NCBI GenBank assembly: GCA_017979445.1
Contig: CM030717.1
Coordinates: forward strand, 13,626,086 to 13,690,085
From: Akebia trifoliata
Taxonomy: Eukaryota; Streptophyta; Magnoliopsida; Ranunculales; Lardizabalaceae
Reading direction: 5' to 3'
Length of the DNA: 64,000 nucleotides
A program made the translations under genes and the position numbers. Shown here piece by piece: positions 10,980 to 22,225 of the stretch; positions within the stretch are counted from its first letter, which is position 1, and each line of letters opens with the position of its first letter. Below the pieces are notes generated by a model. That model did not search any database. It worked only from the letters and a program-made list of their open reading frames with translations, and was not told the DNA's origin.

Positions 10980-13605
10980 AAAAGTGTTAGCTAACCCTTT
11001 ATAATCATTACACTCAACCATATGAAAAAAAATGTGTTTTTTTTTTTAGAAGTTCATATTTTTTTCCCGTGATTACCTTTATTTGTATTTATTGGCTCTG
11101 CAAGACATTTGTCCATTGGTTTTGCATTTTTATTGAAAGCCCAATGTCAGTGTCCTATATATCACTTTTATCAATCCTTATTTCAATTTAAGCATATAAC
11201 AATAGTTTTGTGAGGTACTCATGAATCAATTTGCTTTACTTAGAATTACATTAGAAATAAAACAACAAATGATTGATTCTATATGCACCAATAATTAGGT
11301 TTGAGCTTCTCGGAATGTCGTTGTTAACATCAAGAGTAATTTTGTCTTTTAAGTCCAATGAACTCTCACAAAAGAAAAAAAAAAAATTTCTTTTGATTCC
11401 TTTATAAAAAATATCTAAGGTATTTTGTCTCTCTTATTAACTTTTGTTAGTTTTGATTTGTCTCTAAATATAGGTTTTCATTTTCTATTGTAGAGGGATA
11501 GGGAAATGAATCCCAATGAGGTCTTTGTCTCCTTTGAGTGGGTGCTCTCTTTCTCAAATCTATAATACTCTTTTTATTTAGATTTCATTGATGAAAAAAT
11601 TGAATTTGGGACTGAACTCTTTATTTCTCTGCATTCATGTTCTGTTTTTGTCTTTGTTCAGAATACAAACCATAAAAACCAATAAAAGGTGAGATTTTTT
11701 TGTCCTTTGGTATGATGACTTCCATACCCTTGTTTGTCTAACTATATTTTGGATATTTAGTTTGAAAAATTTGTTCTTCTAGCTTCATGCCTTCTTGGAT
11801 TGTAATTTTTGCACCAAAAATGGTTCCTTAAAAGCTCTTTTTGAGCAATGTTTATATTTTTCTCCCACAAAAAGATGATGATTTGAATTTCATTATTAAA
11901 AAATGAAGAATGCAGTTGATTTTAAATCCCAATCTAATTAGGTATCTATAACTGACACAATTTAGTAGGAAAAAAAGATATTTTGGAGAAGAGCAGGATT
12001 ACATTGTGGTAGAAGTCATTAATCATGATTCCATCAGTTAATTAATCTACCAAATCCTATTGCAAGAGAATCTTTCTCCCAATTCATAAATTTAGTTAGT
12101 GATCCAAATGATAATTCTAATCCAAAGGATAATTCTATGAAGACACCTAATTTATAGAATACATGACATCAGATATATTGGAGTTACAATGATAATCTCA
12201 ATCACAATATGAATTATCGCTCAAAAGAAAGATTTAATTGATTTGTCAAATGTGAAACAATGGCACAAACATACTTATAAGAGTGAGCGTTATTTATTCA
12301 AAAGAGAGATTAGATTAGGTCCAAATAAAAAGAATATATTAAACGTTTGTAATGCATATCACAAAGTCTCATGTAGTAGGTAAAATGTTGAAAACCTCTC
12401 CAAAAAACATTTTAAAAATAAAAAATTTTAGGATCTTTTTAAGATAAACTAAACTAGGTAGAAATAATTTTAAAATTTTATAATTTATAGTTTCATGTTA
12501 ATTAAACATGTGTTTCACGTGCCACACGTGCACTTTACTAGTATAATAAATTGTAGAAGGGACCATATCTGGCGGGCCATTTCCTGATACTTAGCCTGGT
12601 ATGGCCCTAAACAAGAAACCCGACCCAATAACAAAATGGGCCTAGAATACTATTCAAACTCCATTCATGTGCGGACAACAACCCGATCTATTGATAGTTT
12701 TAATAAATATAATTTTGTTTTAAAAATCTTTACACTATAAATTGGTACTGCAACGTTGCTGTAGCATCTCCAAGGTTGAGATCACTGATGATCCTCGGGA
12801 TTCACATTGCACAAAGTGAATGTCCAACCAATTGGTCTGGTCTTCAAATAAAGGGTTGATAATAATTATTAACTTCCCAATTATTTGGGACTAGTTCAGG
12901 TTCAATGCTTTGGGCCTCAAAAGAAAAAAGTTAAACCTGGTCCTTGATTATTTGTTTATTGGGTCTAAAAATAACTCAGAGGCTTAGTGATTGAGCACAA
13001 ATCTAACCAATTTTACTCAGGAGAAAGGCTAGCAACCCAGTTTCGTCCTAAGAGATTGGATCCTCTGCTAGACCTGCAAACCTATAATAAGTTTGATTGG
13101 TAATTTGTAGGCACTAAAATGGGTTTTATGAACAGGCCATTCGGTTTGGATATCCTTCAACATATGTTCTATGAACTTGCCTGTTGGGTCCGAGATATAT
13201 ACCGCCTTGGAACGTTGGTAAGGGTGCGAGCGAGTCTTGGTAATATGATCTAGCCAAACTCCTTAACAACTGTGTAGGAGGAAAGACATGAGAAACTACC
13301 TCATTTCAATAATGGATTTGAGGTGTTTATCAATTCCTACCTAAGACGACTCTGGACAAAATTGAATAGAGAAAATATTCATTTAGCAACTCCAAATACC
13401 TGTATCATAGGTTAGATTATTTCTAGGATTTGACACCTGTAATTGTTGAATGGATTGATCATCACATTATACACCTTGATCACCATTATAATAGAATTTT
13501 CTTGGAATTGAGAGAATAATTACATTAAGCGTTATAAAATGAAAATATTTTTCCCCCTCCACAAAATATAAATACAATTACTTACATAAGAATGAGAAGT
13601 TCTAG
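10980..13605. other. Long intergenic stretch, no gene seen
   Basis: No coding family, RNA gene or terminal-repeat pair recognised. The segment 12540-13450 is less AT-rich than its surroundings but has no usable ORF. The last 100 bases are the 3' flank of the lectin kinase on the minus strand. Confidence 0.45.
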
Positions 13606-15618
13606 TTATCTGCCAACTTCCAAGTAATTAGAAGAGATCGAACCAATGGACCACTTATGCGAATGCCTGGTCGTATCCTGTGCACTCACATCTTGAAATC
13701 TCGATTCAACATGAATATATGCATCGAAGGAGGAATTAATAGAAGGAAGTGAATCGTCACCATTGAAATACCTTGTCACCTGTCGCATTGAAGGCCTGGA
13801 TTCTGGTTTGAACTGACAGCAAAGAAGTCCCAACTTCAATACCATCTCCATCTCTTCGACCACGTAAGATGACATGAGTTTTGGATCTACTGCATCCAGA
13901 ATCTGACCCATTCGGTGACAATCACAGACCCACTCAAGCAAAGTTGTGTACCACGAAGTTGGACCAAGGGATCCTCTTCCACATGCCACTACTAGTAGTA
14001 GTGTACCATAGGCAAACACATCAGTACTAGTGGTGGCCCTCCCTGTGCGAGCTAATTCTGGTGCTATGTATCCTAATGTGCCTACAACGTGGGTGGTTTT
14101 TGGATTCTCTCCATGATCATACAACCTTGCAAGACCAAAATCGCCTAGCCTCCCATTCATGTCAGCGTCTAGTAAGACATTGCTAGCCTTGACGTCACGA
14201 TGAATTACTACCTGGTCCCAGTCTTCATGCAGATACAATAGCCCCAATGCAATTCCTTTGAGGATCTTGAATCGTTGCTCCCAACTCAGTACCAAGTTTC
14301 CTTGTTGATTGAAGAGTACACTATCGAGACTACCATTTGGAACAAAATCGTACACAAGGAGGAGTTCCTCCTTTCTCTTACACCATCCTAGAAGACGAAC
14401 CAAATTCTTGTGTCTTAACCTTCCCAAGCTTTCGATCTCTGCCACAAATTCTCTCACTCCTTGTATAGAATTATGTGAAATTTTCTTCACCGCAATTTGT
14501 TCTCCCGTTTTAGGTAACACACCCTTGTACACAACACCGAATCCCCCAATCCCAATTACCTCGCTTGCTTTGAAACAATTTGTAGCAACATAGAGGTCCT
14601 TGTATCGGAAACGATGAGGGCAATCCAATTCCCAATCCTCTAGAGTCTCGCCTTGCCTCCTCTTTTTCAGTCGATGATAGACAACAAAGATCACTGTTGC
14701 CAAGAAGAGAAAGCTCACAATGATTATTACGAGGACAATTTTTTTTGTGAATTTTGACGAAATTCCTGATGGGAGTGAAGGAAGAAGAGAAAGATCAAGT
14801 GGAATTGCTTCTCCATTCATTCGGAAACTCCATCCTAAGATGTAATGGGAGCTAGAGAGCTTCGCGGTAGAGGAAGAGAAGCCTACGTACATGGATTTCA
14901 CTAGGTAAATGGACAGGTTTACTGGGTGGGACAATAGGGGTATAATTGGCTTAGGTACATTTATAGGGGATATAGTTACATTCACAATTTCTTGAATCCC
15001 ATCATAGTCTATCCATACCTGAATTGGATTCCCACTCTCTAAGTCTATGTCTACCCATTTATTACTATTATCATAATACGAAGGTGTCTTCTTTACAAGG
15101 GAGTCTATGCTGTTGAGGTTAATGCCTACATGTTTTTTTTCCATGCCCTCTATCTCTTCTACTGCATTAACTGTGTCGAATTCAACTGCAAAGACATGAT
15201 TCGAAATTTTACCATTGTTTGATGAGTTAAAGAGTCCAAGATAATGGCTAGGCGAGTCCCCGGGAAGTTGCTTCGATGGTGATATAGTGAAAGCAAATCC
15301 ATGACCACCCCCCGTCTTTGGGTCTGTGGGGACAATTGCGAAAACAAAAGATGTGCTGAAGGAACAAATTTTTGGAGGAGAGGAACTATTGTTGATGAAC
15401 ATATTGAATGGGGAGGAGTAGAAGGCATGGCCAACGATGAAGTTAGATTGGTTGGTTAGTTGAAGTAATCCATCAGGTGTGATTGTGGATCCATCTAGAC
15501 TAAAGTGTTCATCTCCATTGATGAACCCATTGAAGGTGAAATTATTTGATTGAGAAATTATAAAGTTGGGAAGCAAGTAGAGAAGAAGCAAAGCAAGGGG
15601 GAGGATAGCAGTGGCCAT
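13606..15618 (-). CDS. L-type lectin-domain receptor kinase (copy 1)
   Basis: Single-exon gene, 670 residues, usual for L-type lectin receptor kinases. Residues 1-22 are a signal peptide. A legume-lectin domain spans about 24-265, with the metal-site block VEFDT at 145-149 and many N-glycosylation sites. A transmembrane helix lies at 293-313, followed by basic residues. The kinase runs from about 353 to 620: Gly loop 355-366, Lys378, alpha-C Glu394, HRD 473-475, DFG 493-495, APE 519-521. All catalytic residues are present and it is an RD kinase, so it should be active. It would sit in the plasma membrane and signal in defence or stress. The juxtamembrane-kinase sequence looks closest to plant clades V/VI; that placement is by eye. 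The ATG chosen is the first one and is shared with copy 2. No defect seen. Confidence 0.95.
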   Translation of the reverse strand: MATAILPLALLLLYLLPNFIISQSNNFTFNGFINGDEHFSLDGSTITPDGLLQLTNQSNFIVGHAFYSSPFNMFINNSSSPPKICSFSTSFVFAIVPTDPKTGGGHGFAFTISPSKQLPGDSPSHYLGLFNSSNNGKISNHVFAVEFDTVNAVEEIEGMEKKHVGINLNSIDSLVKKTPSYYDNSNKWVDIDLESGNPIQVWIDYDGIQEIVNVTISPINVPKPIIPLLSHPVNLSIYLVKSMYVGFSSSTAKLSSSHYILGWSFRMNGEAIPLDLSLLPSLPSGISSKFTKKIVLVIIIVSFLFLATVIFVVYHRLKKRRQGETLEDWELDCPHRFRYKDLYVATNCFKASEVIGIGGFGVVYKGVLPKTGEQIAVKKISHNSIQGVREFVAEIESLGRLRHKNLVRLLGWCKRKEELLLVYDFVPNGSLDSVLFNQQGNLVLSWEQRFKILKGIALGLLYLHEDWDQVVIHRDVKASNVLLDADMNGRLGDFGLARLYDHGENPKTTHVVGTLGYIAPELARTGRATTSTDVFAYGTLLLVVACGRGSLGPTSWYTTLLEWVCDCHRMGQILDAVDPKLMSSYVVEEMEMVLKLGLLCCQFKPESRPSMRQVTRYFNGDDSLPSINSSFDAYIHVESRFQDVSAQDTTRHSHKWSIGSISSNYLEVGR

Positions 15619-15673
15619 GGAATTATTTTGGGAATTACTCTAAGGTTGGAGGTTGTTTATTAGAATTTTTCAG

Positions 15674-15679
15674 TTTATA
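15674..15679 (-). promoter_or_regulatory. TATA box candidate of lectin kinase copy 1
   Basis: TTATAAAC on the minus strand about 56 bases upstream of the ATG. The same box sits at the same distance in copy 2, so it is conserved across the duplication. Confidence 0.5.
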
Positions 15680-15829
15680 AGATCAAGCTGAGTCCATCCA
15701 ATGATTTGCAAAGTCATACAAATTAGAACAGTTCACACCGAAATTGGCGTGTGGACTTTGGAATCGAGAGTAAATATTAAGAACTTTGAACTTGGACTTT
15801 TTCAACCTACCGTAAGTTTCTTGATTATT

Positions 15830-16123
15830 TTTTCCGCTGATTCACAAATTTTGTATTTTTTTTTATTGCCATTTTTTTTTTAATTATTTGCAAATGTGTT
15901 CTTAAATAATTTATATTTCTTGCTAGTTTCCTTTTCACAATAGAAAGATATACATTATTTGATGATGACTTCTGCAGCAAACTGACTTTCCACGTTTTTT
16001 ACAATTGATTCCGAAATTTTGCATTTTTTTATTGCCATTTTATAATAATTTCCAAATGCCTTCTTACATAATTTATATTTCTTACTAGTCTCCTTCTCAC
16101 CATAGAATAGATATACATGATTT
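15830..16123. repeat. Promoter-proximal tandem repeat of about 170 bp (two copies, second split)
   Basis: The unit contains a poly-T/GCCATTTT block, TTCTTACATAATTTATATTT, CTAGTCTCCTTTTCACAATA and GAAAGATATACAT. It occurs at about 15830-15995 and again from about 16000. The second copy is interrupted at 16124 and resumes at 16858 (TTATTTGATTGATGACTTG...). The same two-unit arrangement is found upstream of copy 2 (33180-33403 and 33571-33600), so the repeat predates the gene duplication. Confidence 0.7.
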
Positions 16124-16857
16124 GGGGAGAATTTCTTTTTAAAATAAGACTTAATTAATATAATATTTTTAATAAAAATAATTTCTTTTTAAATTACAAA
16201 AGAACCCTTGAACAGTAATTCAATTAGGGGCATTTTTGACAAATTACAGAAAAGCAAAAATTGCCTATTGTAAAGTAATTTTTCAAAATGATTGAAAAAC
16301 TATATTTCAAGTATAGTTTTTAATAACGAAACTCAGAAAAAAAATTCATTATATATTATAATATTTTAGTATTATATTTTAATATTTAATATTATATGTA
16401 GTTACTGTTATAAGAGTAAATTAAAAAAATAATTTTAATAAAAGAAACAAAACTTCAAAATTACTAAAAACAAATTAAGTGCCAAATGTGATAATCCATT
16501 TGGATCATGGCACTTAGGAAGATATCAAATATTACTAAGAAAGTAAACCGATCTTGATTTCAAAATATATACAATTATAACAATAACAATATATAATATT
16601 AAATACTAAAATATTATAATATTTAACATATATTCTTTTTTTTTTTTTGAGTTTTTTTTTGAAAACTACACTTGAATTGTCGTTTTTGAAGTCATTTTAA
16701 AAAACTACACTTGATCTGTAGATTTTTAGTCATTTTGAAAAATATCACTTGAATGGCCATTCAAGATTCTTTTTTTGTAATTTTAAAGAATTTATTACTT
16801 ATATAAATAAATAAATAATTGAATTAGATTTTTTTTTTTAAATAAAAAAAATTCCCC
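16124..16857. mobile_element. Foldback (long inverted repeat) element, 734 bp
   Basis: The ends are GGGGAGAATTTCTTTTTA and the complementary ...AAAAAAAATTCCCC. The interior folds back: the AT-rich block at 16347-16413 pairs with 16572-16634, and AACTATATTTCAAGTATAGT-type sequence near 16300 pairs with 16660-16700. Its borders are defined because it splits a promoter repeat unit that is continuous at 15951. No ORF. The superfamily is not decided. Confidence 0.6.
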
Positions 16858-16974
16858 TTATTTGATTGATGACTTGTGCTGCAAATGGACCTTCTAGGTT
16901 TATTTTTAACATGCAAGTTGACACTCTTTTCAGTCCATTAATCTTTGAAGATTAGGTCTTTTAGGAAGACAATG

Positions 16975-17095
16975 TATTGTCCTATATGGGCTAGAAATTT
17001 TAGAATATGTTGATTTTTTATGAGGATGATCTCGTCATCATAGACATCATCCTCACAAAAAATCAGCCCATTCCAAAACTTCTAAAGTTGTTTAC
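16975..17095. repeat. Hairpin unit of the GATGATCTC palindrome family
   Basis: GGCTAGAAATTTTAGAATAT, then TGAGGATGATCTC, a short loop and the complement CATCCTCACAAAAAATCAGC with CCAAAACTTCTAA. This is the core hairpin found several times at 18770-19130 and 32095-33070. Here the outer arms are eroded. Confidence 0.65.
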
Positions 17096-17600
17096 AAGTT
17101 GAAGAATCATGGACCATCAATTTTATCATTTGTAATTTTTCCAAAACATCGCATATACTTTTCACTTTTCAATTAATGGTCATAATAAATTCTTGCAAAT
17201 TATTCTTATTTAATCTCTTGTGGAATTATTTTAATTTTTATATGACTATTCTTACAGGTACAGATTCATCAAGAACAACAAAAAGGGAGACAAGTGAGCA
17301 AGATACGATACACAAGAAATATCCTCCCTTGTGTTATACCCAAAAAAAAAAAAATCTAGTGAATGAATTTGAAAACCAAAAAAAATTTATAAAAAAAAAA
17401 AAAAAAAGGTCAAAAGCAAAAAAAAAAAAATAAATTAACAAAAATAGTTTTCTTGGTTTAATGTAGGGACACGCAACTCAAGGAGAAGAAAAGATGTCTC
17501 AAAAAAGCATTTCAAAACACACAAACAAAGGGATGTCAAATAATAAAAATACAATAGAATAAAAAAAAAAAAAGAGAAATTCTTGAAGATGAATCCAACA
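17096..17600. other. AT-rich stretch with poly(A) runs, no gene seen
   Basis: Contains several poly(A) tracts (17341-17353, 17392-17407, 17419-17430). No gene recognised. Confidence 0.4.
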
Positions 17601-17603
17601 TCA

Positions 17604-17700
17604 TCTTGCCCACCAAGGATATGGTGTAGTGGTAAGAGCTTGAGGTCTCTTAAGGGAGGCTTGCGTTCAAACCTAAGCCACCTTTTCAAAAAAGTAAAAT
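17604..17700 (+). mobile_element. tRNA-derived SINE head
   Basis: GGTGTAGTGGTAAGAGCTTG is a good RNA polymerase III A box, and GCGTTCAAACCTAAG about 35 bases later is a B box. The spacing is that of a tRNA-derived SINE and the body then enters A-rich sequence. It does not fold into a complete tRNA, so it is not called a tRNA gene. Confidence 0.6.
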
Positions 17701-18423
17701 TTCTTTTTTTCGAACAAATTCTGTTCACTTAAAATCTATTTGTAGACGTTCGATCATTGAAAAAAATTCCTAGATCAAACCCAGTTTAAAAAGTTTATTC
17801 AACTTTAAATGCAAAGTCTATTTTTACTAAAGTGAATGCAAATTGAAATTATCACATTCAAATCATTTCTTTTATCAAATAGTTTCAAGAGCCTACATCG
17901 TACCACGAAACTTATTCTTTTCAAAAGTTTTGAGAGCCATACATCGTACCAAGAAGCCTAAAAATTAGGTTTAATCTCTGTCAAACTTTGAACATGAGAA
18001 GACTGACTCTTTGCTTTAATAGATTCAATCTGAGTTCATTAAAGTAAAATGCGAACAACCAAGTATGCTCGAGCTCGATTAAGCAAAAAAAGAGTTCAAG
18101 TTTACGTCTTTGTGATTTGCTGCACACAACTATTACAAAAAAGGATAGAGACACCCCCTTTTTGCCTAAGTCGAGCCCGAGAGTATTAAAAACCTTTCAA
18201 AAATAGGTTTGGCCTAAGAAATATTTTTAAAAAATTTCAAATCCAACTTTCGAGAAGTCAGATGGCCCAAAGGTCATTTTCAAAGAACATTTTGAGCCTA
18301 GCCGAATCTTACCTTCGGTCAAACCATATTTTATCCTAGAATAACCTCACCCTATGTCAAAGGCAAATTTTGGTATTTTTGAACCTTAGGTTCTGGTAGG
18401 TCTAATTTTTGGTGATTTTTTAC
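17701..18423. other. Intergenic DNA with a short direct repeat, no gene seen
   Basis: GCCTACATCGTACCACGAA and GCCATACATCGTACCAAGAA recur about 55 bases apart near 17890-17960. No coding family recognised. Confidence 0.4.
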
Positions 18424-19629
18424 TTAGGTAGTGTTTGTTTGCACTATTTTTTAGCGCTTATTGCTGAAAAAAAATTAAATTCAGCACTTTTTGTTAAAAT
18501 AGTGCGTTTGTTTACTTTATATTTTCAGCTCTTATTGCTGAAAATAAGTGAAAAAAATTCAGCACTATTTTGATGCTGAAAAAAAAATGCTGAAGCGGTA
18601 AGCACTTCGTTTATTTTGACACGAACAAGTATGCCCTTCGTTTTTTTGAGCACAGACAAGTATGCCCTTATACTTAAAAAGATAGTACCTTTTATATCCC
18701 ATGGATAAGTATATAAGCACCCCACAAATTAATAAGCCCACACCATGGCTAAATTATTTTGTCTTAGATGGGTTAAAATTTTTTGAATGAGTTGATTTTG
18801 GTGAGGATGATCTCCTCATTAGTATATAAGCACCTCACAAATTAATAAACCCACACCATGGCTAAATTATTTTGTCTTATATGGGTTAAAATTTTTGGAA
18901 TAAGTTCATTTTTGATGAGGATGATCTCTACAATGAGGAGATCATCCTCACCAAAAATTAGTCCATCCTAAAACTTCTAACCCTATCAAAACAAGTTCAA
19001 TAACCGCAAATCATCCTTTTTTTTTTTTTTTTTTGAAAATTATTTTTGACGGGTTAGAAGTTTCAAAATGGATTGATTTTTAGACCATATAGACCATCCT
19101 CACTAAAACTTTGCTCACTCCAAAAACTTTAAAACAAAAAATATTGGTTGTGGTGTGAGTTGTCTTTATTAATTCATAGGGTACTTTTATAATTATACAT
19201 CCTTCATTTTCATCGAAAATTATTCATCCAAAATTAAGTTCTTTCAATATTAATTTCAAATTTTGGTGATTTGTATGACATTATTATTTTTAATTTAAAA
19301 TTTTTCGACTTTTACAAATAGAAATTATTATTTATAAATTGAAGATTTGAGTATTATTTATTATTTAAAAATGAATTGTATTTTAATTTTATAAGAAATA
19401 ATATATTTTATTGTGTTTAATAAGAAATAGGGATTTGAAACATGCAAAGAATGTATAATATGATTGTAAGGATAACAAAGACAATTTATCAGTTTCAGCA
19501 ATGTGTAACAAACATGATTTAGCATCTAAACAAACAACTTTTTCAGTACTTAAATTCAGCGCTTATAAGTTTCAGTGCCTAATGCTATTCAGCACTTATT
19601 TTTTTCAATTTAACAAACAACACCTTAGT
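18424..19629. mobile_element. Non-autonomous TIR element (hAT-like), about 1.2 kb
   Basis: The left end TTAGGTAGTGTTTGTTTGC pairs with the right end ...AACAAACAACACCTTAG. Both sub-terminal regions carry repeated CAGCGCTTAT/CAGCACTTATT words, as in hAT-type ends. No transposase ORF is present, and the middle is occupied by the duplicated hairpin block at 18709-19140. I could not find a clean target duplication, so the exact ends are uncertain. Confidence 0.5.
18709..18932 (+). repeat. Tandem duplication of about 112 bp containing half hairpins
   Basis: AAGTATATAAGCACC...CACACCATGGCTAAATTATT...GGTTAAAATTTTT is present twice in direct succession. Each copy carries one arm of the GATGATCTC hairpin; the second continues into a complete palindrome at about 18890-18990. 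Confidence 0.75.
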
Positions 19630-21439
19630 CAAGCCTTAAGTTCAGTCAAATCTGTTAGACAATTTAAATCTCATGTGTGCACAAATTTTATTAGGGAAAA
19701 TGCTTTCCTAACCCCCTTTCATAGTAGTTTTTCCCTCAAGAAATCTTTTATTTTTACTCTTTTACCTCTCTTTAACTTTTCCATAAATTCTACCACTCTG
19801 GTTTTCTCGTAATTTTTGAAATCTTCTAACAAAGACTTTATCTTACTTGGTTCATACTTAAGGATAATTACCTCCCTAACCCAAGTTTGTTAGGACTCAT
19901 TCCCACTTTTACCCATTTAATATTCTTCAAAATTCAAAGAGTTTTCATGGCATTTACTGTAAATTGATTATCTTCCAAAACCTATGACTACTTTGTCATC
20001 CCTAGAAAATTCTCTAGAATTTGTACCAATTGACCCTTTAATCCCTAGTTTGTTAGAGATTCTCTTAAGGAAAGTAACTAAAGAGTCAAAAAATCAATCA
20101 AATAATTACATGCCATTTGACTTGATTCCCTTATAATTGACTCAAAACCAAAGTCTTAAGATCATTCTACCCCTCCCAAGGAATTCTCTAGAAACTATGG
20201 CCTTTTACAATTCTATCATCTTGATCATCATGATTGGGGAGATCTATAAGTGAGTGTAAACCATCAAAGCCAATGAGAAAAGAGGTAATTTAAAAAAAAT
20301 TTAGAGGTTTATTGAAAATATTGAGAACTCTAAGATTTAAGGCAAGTTCATCACCAAGGGTCCCCAAAAATCCTATAAAGATGACCTTCATCTAAAGTAA
20401 AAGGAAGAGAAAGAGCTCAAGTGATCCAAAATTTTGTCCAAGTCTCATCTCAAAGTCTTCTAGCCTACCAAAACTTTATCCAAATCTTTTCTCAAACACT
20501 GAAGAAGTTTTAACCAAGAAGAAAAAAAAAAAAAGAAACCAAGGTGAGGTTTAGTTGTGATTTTTCAATTTTTCCTATGTAATCCCACTTTTAAACCCCC
20601 CTCATCTATACATTCCCCCTCTTACATTTAAGCAAGTTTATGTTTAAGCTTTCTTTATTTTTTTAGCAATGCAGATTTTAGTCTCTTTTAGCTAGAGGCT
20701 TGGAGGTAGAGAATAAAATCTTTTAGAGGTAATTTCCTCTTATAAACCTTCAATAAACTCTCAAGAGCATTAGAGTTGGTTCTTGTTTATTTACTTTCTT
20801 GCAAGCTTTAAATTCCTAGATTAGATGTTGTTTTACTTTTCTTACAAATTTTTAATTTCTAGATTAGATTGTGTTTTTACTTTTCTTGCAAATTTAAATT
20901 CCTAGAATAGAGATTTTCTTATTTTCTTTCTTAATGGTTTAAAAGTTAGAAAGTACTCCCTCCTTAAAGCTAATTTTTTCTTTTTAAGTCCATTACATGC
21001 ATACACTATGTGCACACACATTGTACTATTTTATCTAAAATAGCTAAGGGTCGAAGGTAATGTATTTAGATCTGTACCTAACTCCATAAACTAACAAAAA
21101 ATAATCTTAAAGAGAACACATCTCATGCATAAGGTCTCTAGTCTTTTCATGGTGGTGTCAAACTCATGGACACCTCCTAAATGCTAAATCAATAAAAATA
21201 TGCTTTCAAGTGAGCAGATAACCTCTAAAAAGAGCCTTGTAATCCAAGAAGGTCAAATTCATATAGATTTCTATTAAAATCTTAGGCTTACAAAAAATTC
21301 CAACAAGTACCTTGTTTTGTTTTTAGCTCGGTCATTGTCTTAAGTTGTTCATTTTTTAAAATTAGACTATAGTTAATTTTTCTTAACTTTTTTCTATATA
21401 ATTTTCTTTATTTTCAAAATCCAAAAAAAGTTTTATAAT
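19630..21439. other. Probable old LTR-element DNA, no gene seen
   Basis: There is no ORF or protein domain. The right end merges into recognisable Tat LTR sequence at 21440, so part of this may be decayed LTR or 3' element sequence; this is inference. Confidence 0.35.
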
Positions 21440-21735
21440 CTTCACCTATGGTCATATTTTGCTAACCATCTTAAGATGGGAGTGACAAGGAGCCTAACAT
21501 CTTTCTTGTCCCTCAACTGAACCTCCTTACCTTAGATTTCTAGATAAACCATTTTCCCTTATCTTTAGATATGTGAGTCACTACAAGCTAGAAAAATAGA
21601 TTTTAAACCAATCTTTTATGATGTCCAATCATACTTTAATTGAATGGTGGCGACTCCTTAATCCTTGTAGATTAGTTCAAATCTCCCCAAAGGTTTTGAA
21701 GCCTACGTATCTACAGGCATCTTAAAGCACCCTAC
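21440..21735 (+). mobile_element. Degenerate LTR remnant related to the Tat elements
   Basis: Short blocks match the reverse complement of the LTR at 37727-39348 in the same order: GGAGCCTAACATCTTTCTTG, then CCTCCTTACCTTAGA, then ATATGTGAGTCAC, then GAATGGTGGCGACTCC. It is therefore plus-oriented and old. No internal pol is attached. Confidence 0.55.
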
Positions 21736-21785
21736 TAATCCTCGATCACATGCATTTCCCCCCCTCCCCCTCCCCCTCCCCCTCC

Positions 21786-22225
21786 TACTAGGTAATTTTT
21801 GGGATAAATCCCTGAGGGTTGGCCTTTACGTTGTGTTTGGATTGAGAGCAATGGAGATGAGATAATAAATGAGTTTCTATTCATTTCTCCTGTTTGGATT
21901 ATTAAGTGGAGAGAGAAGAGAACAGAATTGGAGAGAAGATAAGAGAAAAAAATGTGAGTTTTCTTTCTCTCCAAAAGCGGAGAGAAAATGAGAGAAACCC
22001 TGTTAAATTATTTTATAATGTCAACTCTACCCCTAGATCTCTTTAAAGATATTTTAAAATTTCAAAGTTGTCCCAAGTCCTCTCTTGCTAATCCAAACAT
22101 GGTAGAGAGAAATTGAATTCTTATCTTCTTTTAATGAGTTTCTCTTCTCTCCACTTTTCTCAATCCAAACACAGAGGCAATTCAAACTCTAGACCTCTGC
22201 TTACTAAGGCATGGTCTTGGCTATC
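21786..22225 (-). mobile_element. Au-like SINE split by a MITE
   Basis: On the minus strand the SINE 5' half (GAGATAGCCAAGACCATGCC, then AGAGGTCTAGAGTTTGAATT) lies at 22174-22225. Its 3' part (GCCAACCCTCAGGGATTTAT) lies at 21786-21830. The two halves join in the same order in the intact-looking relative at 55440-55560. Confidence 0.6.
21832..22173. mobile_element. MITE with 16-bp TIRs nested in a SINE
   Basis: Left end TGTGTTTGGATTGAGA; right end is its exact reverse complement TCTCAATCCAAACACA. The sub-terminal regions are also partly complementary (GGAGAGAGAAGAG against CTCTTCTCTCC). The element is 342 bp and has no ORF. I could not identify a target duplication, so superfamily is open. 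Confidence 0.75.

Noticed and set aside
17604..17700. tRNA gene
   Set aside because: A and B boxes are present but there is no complete cloverleaf and no acceptor-stem pairing; SINE head is more likely.
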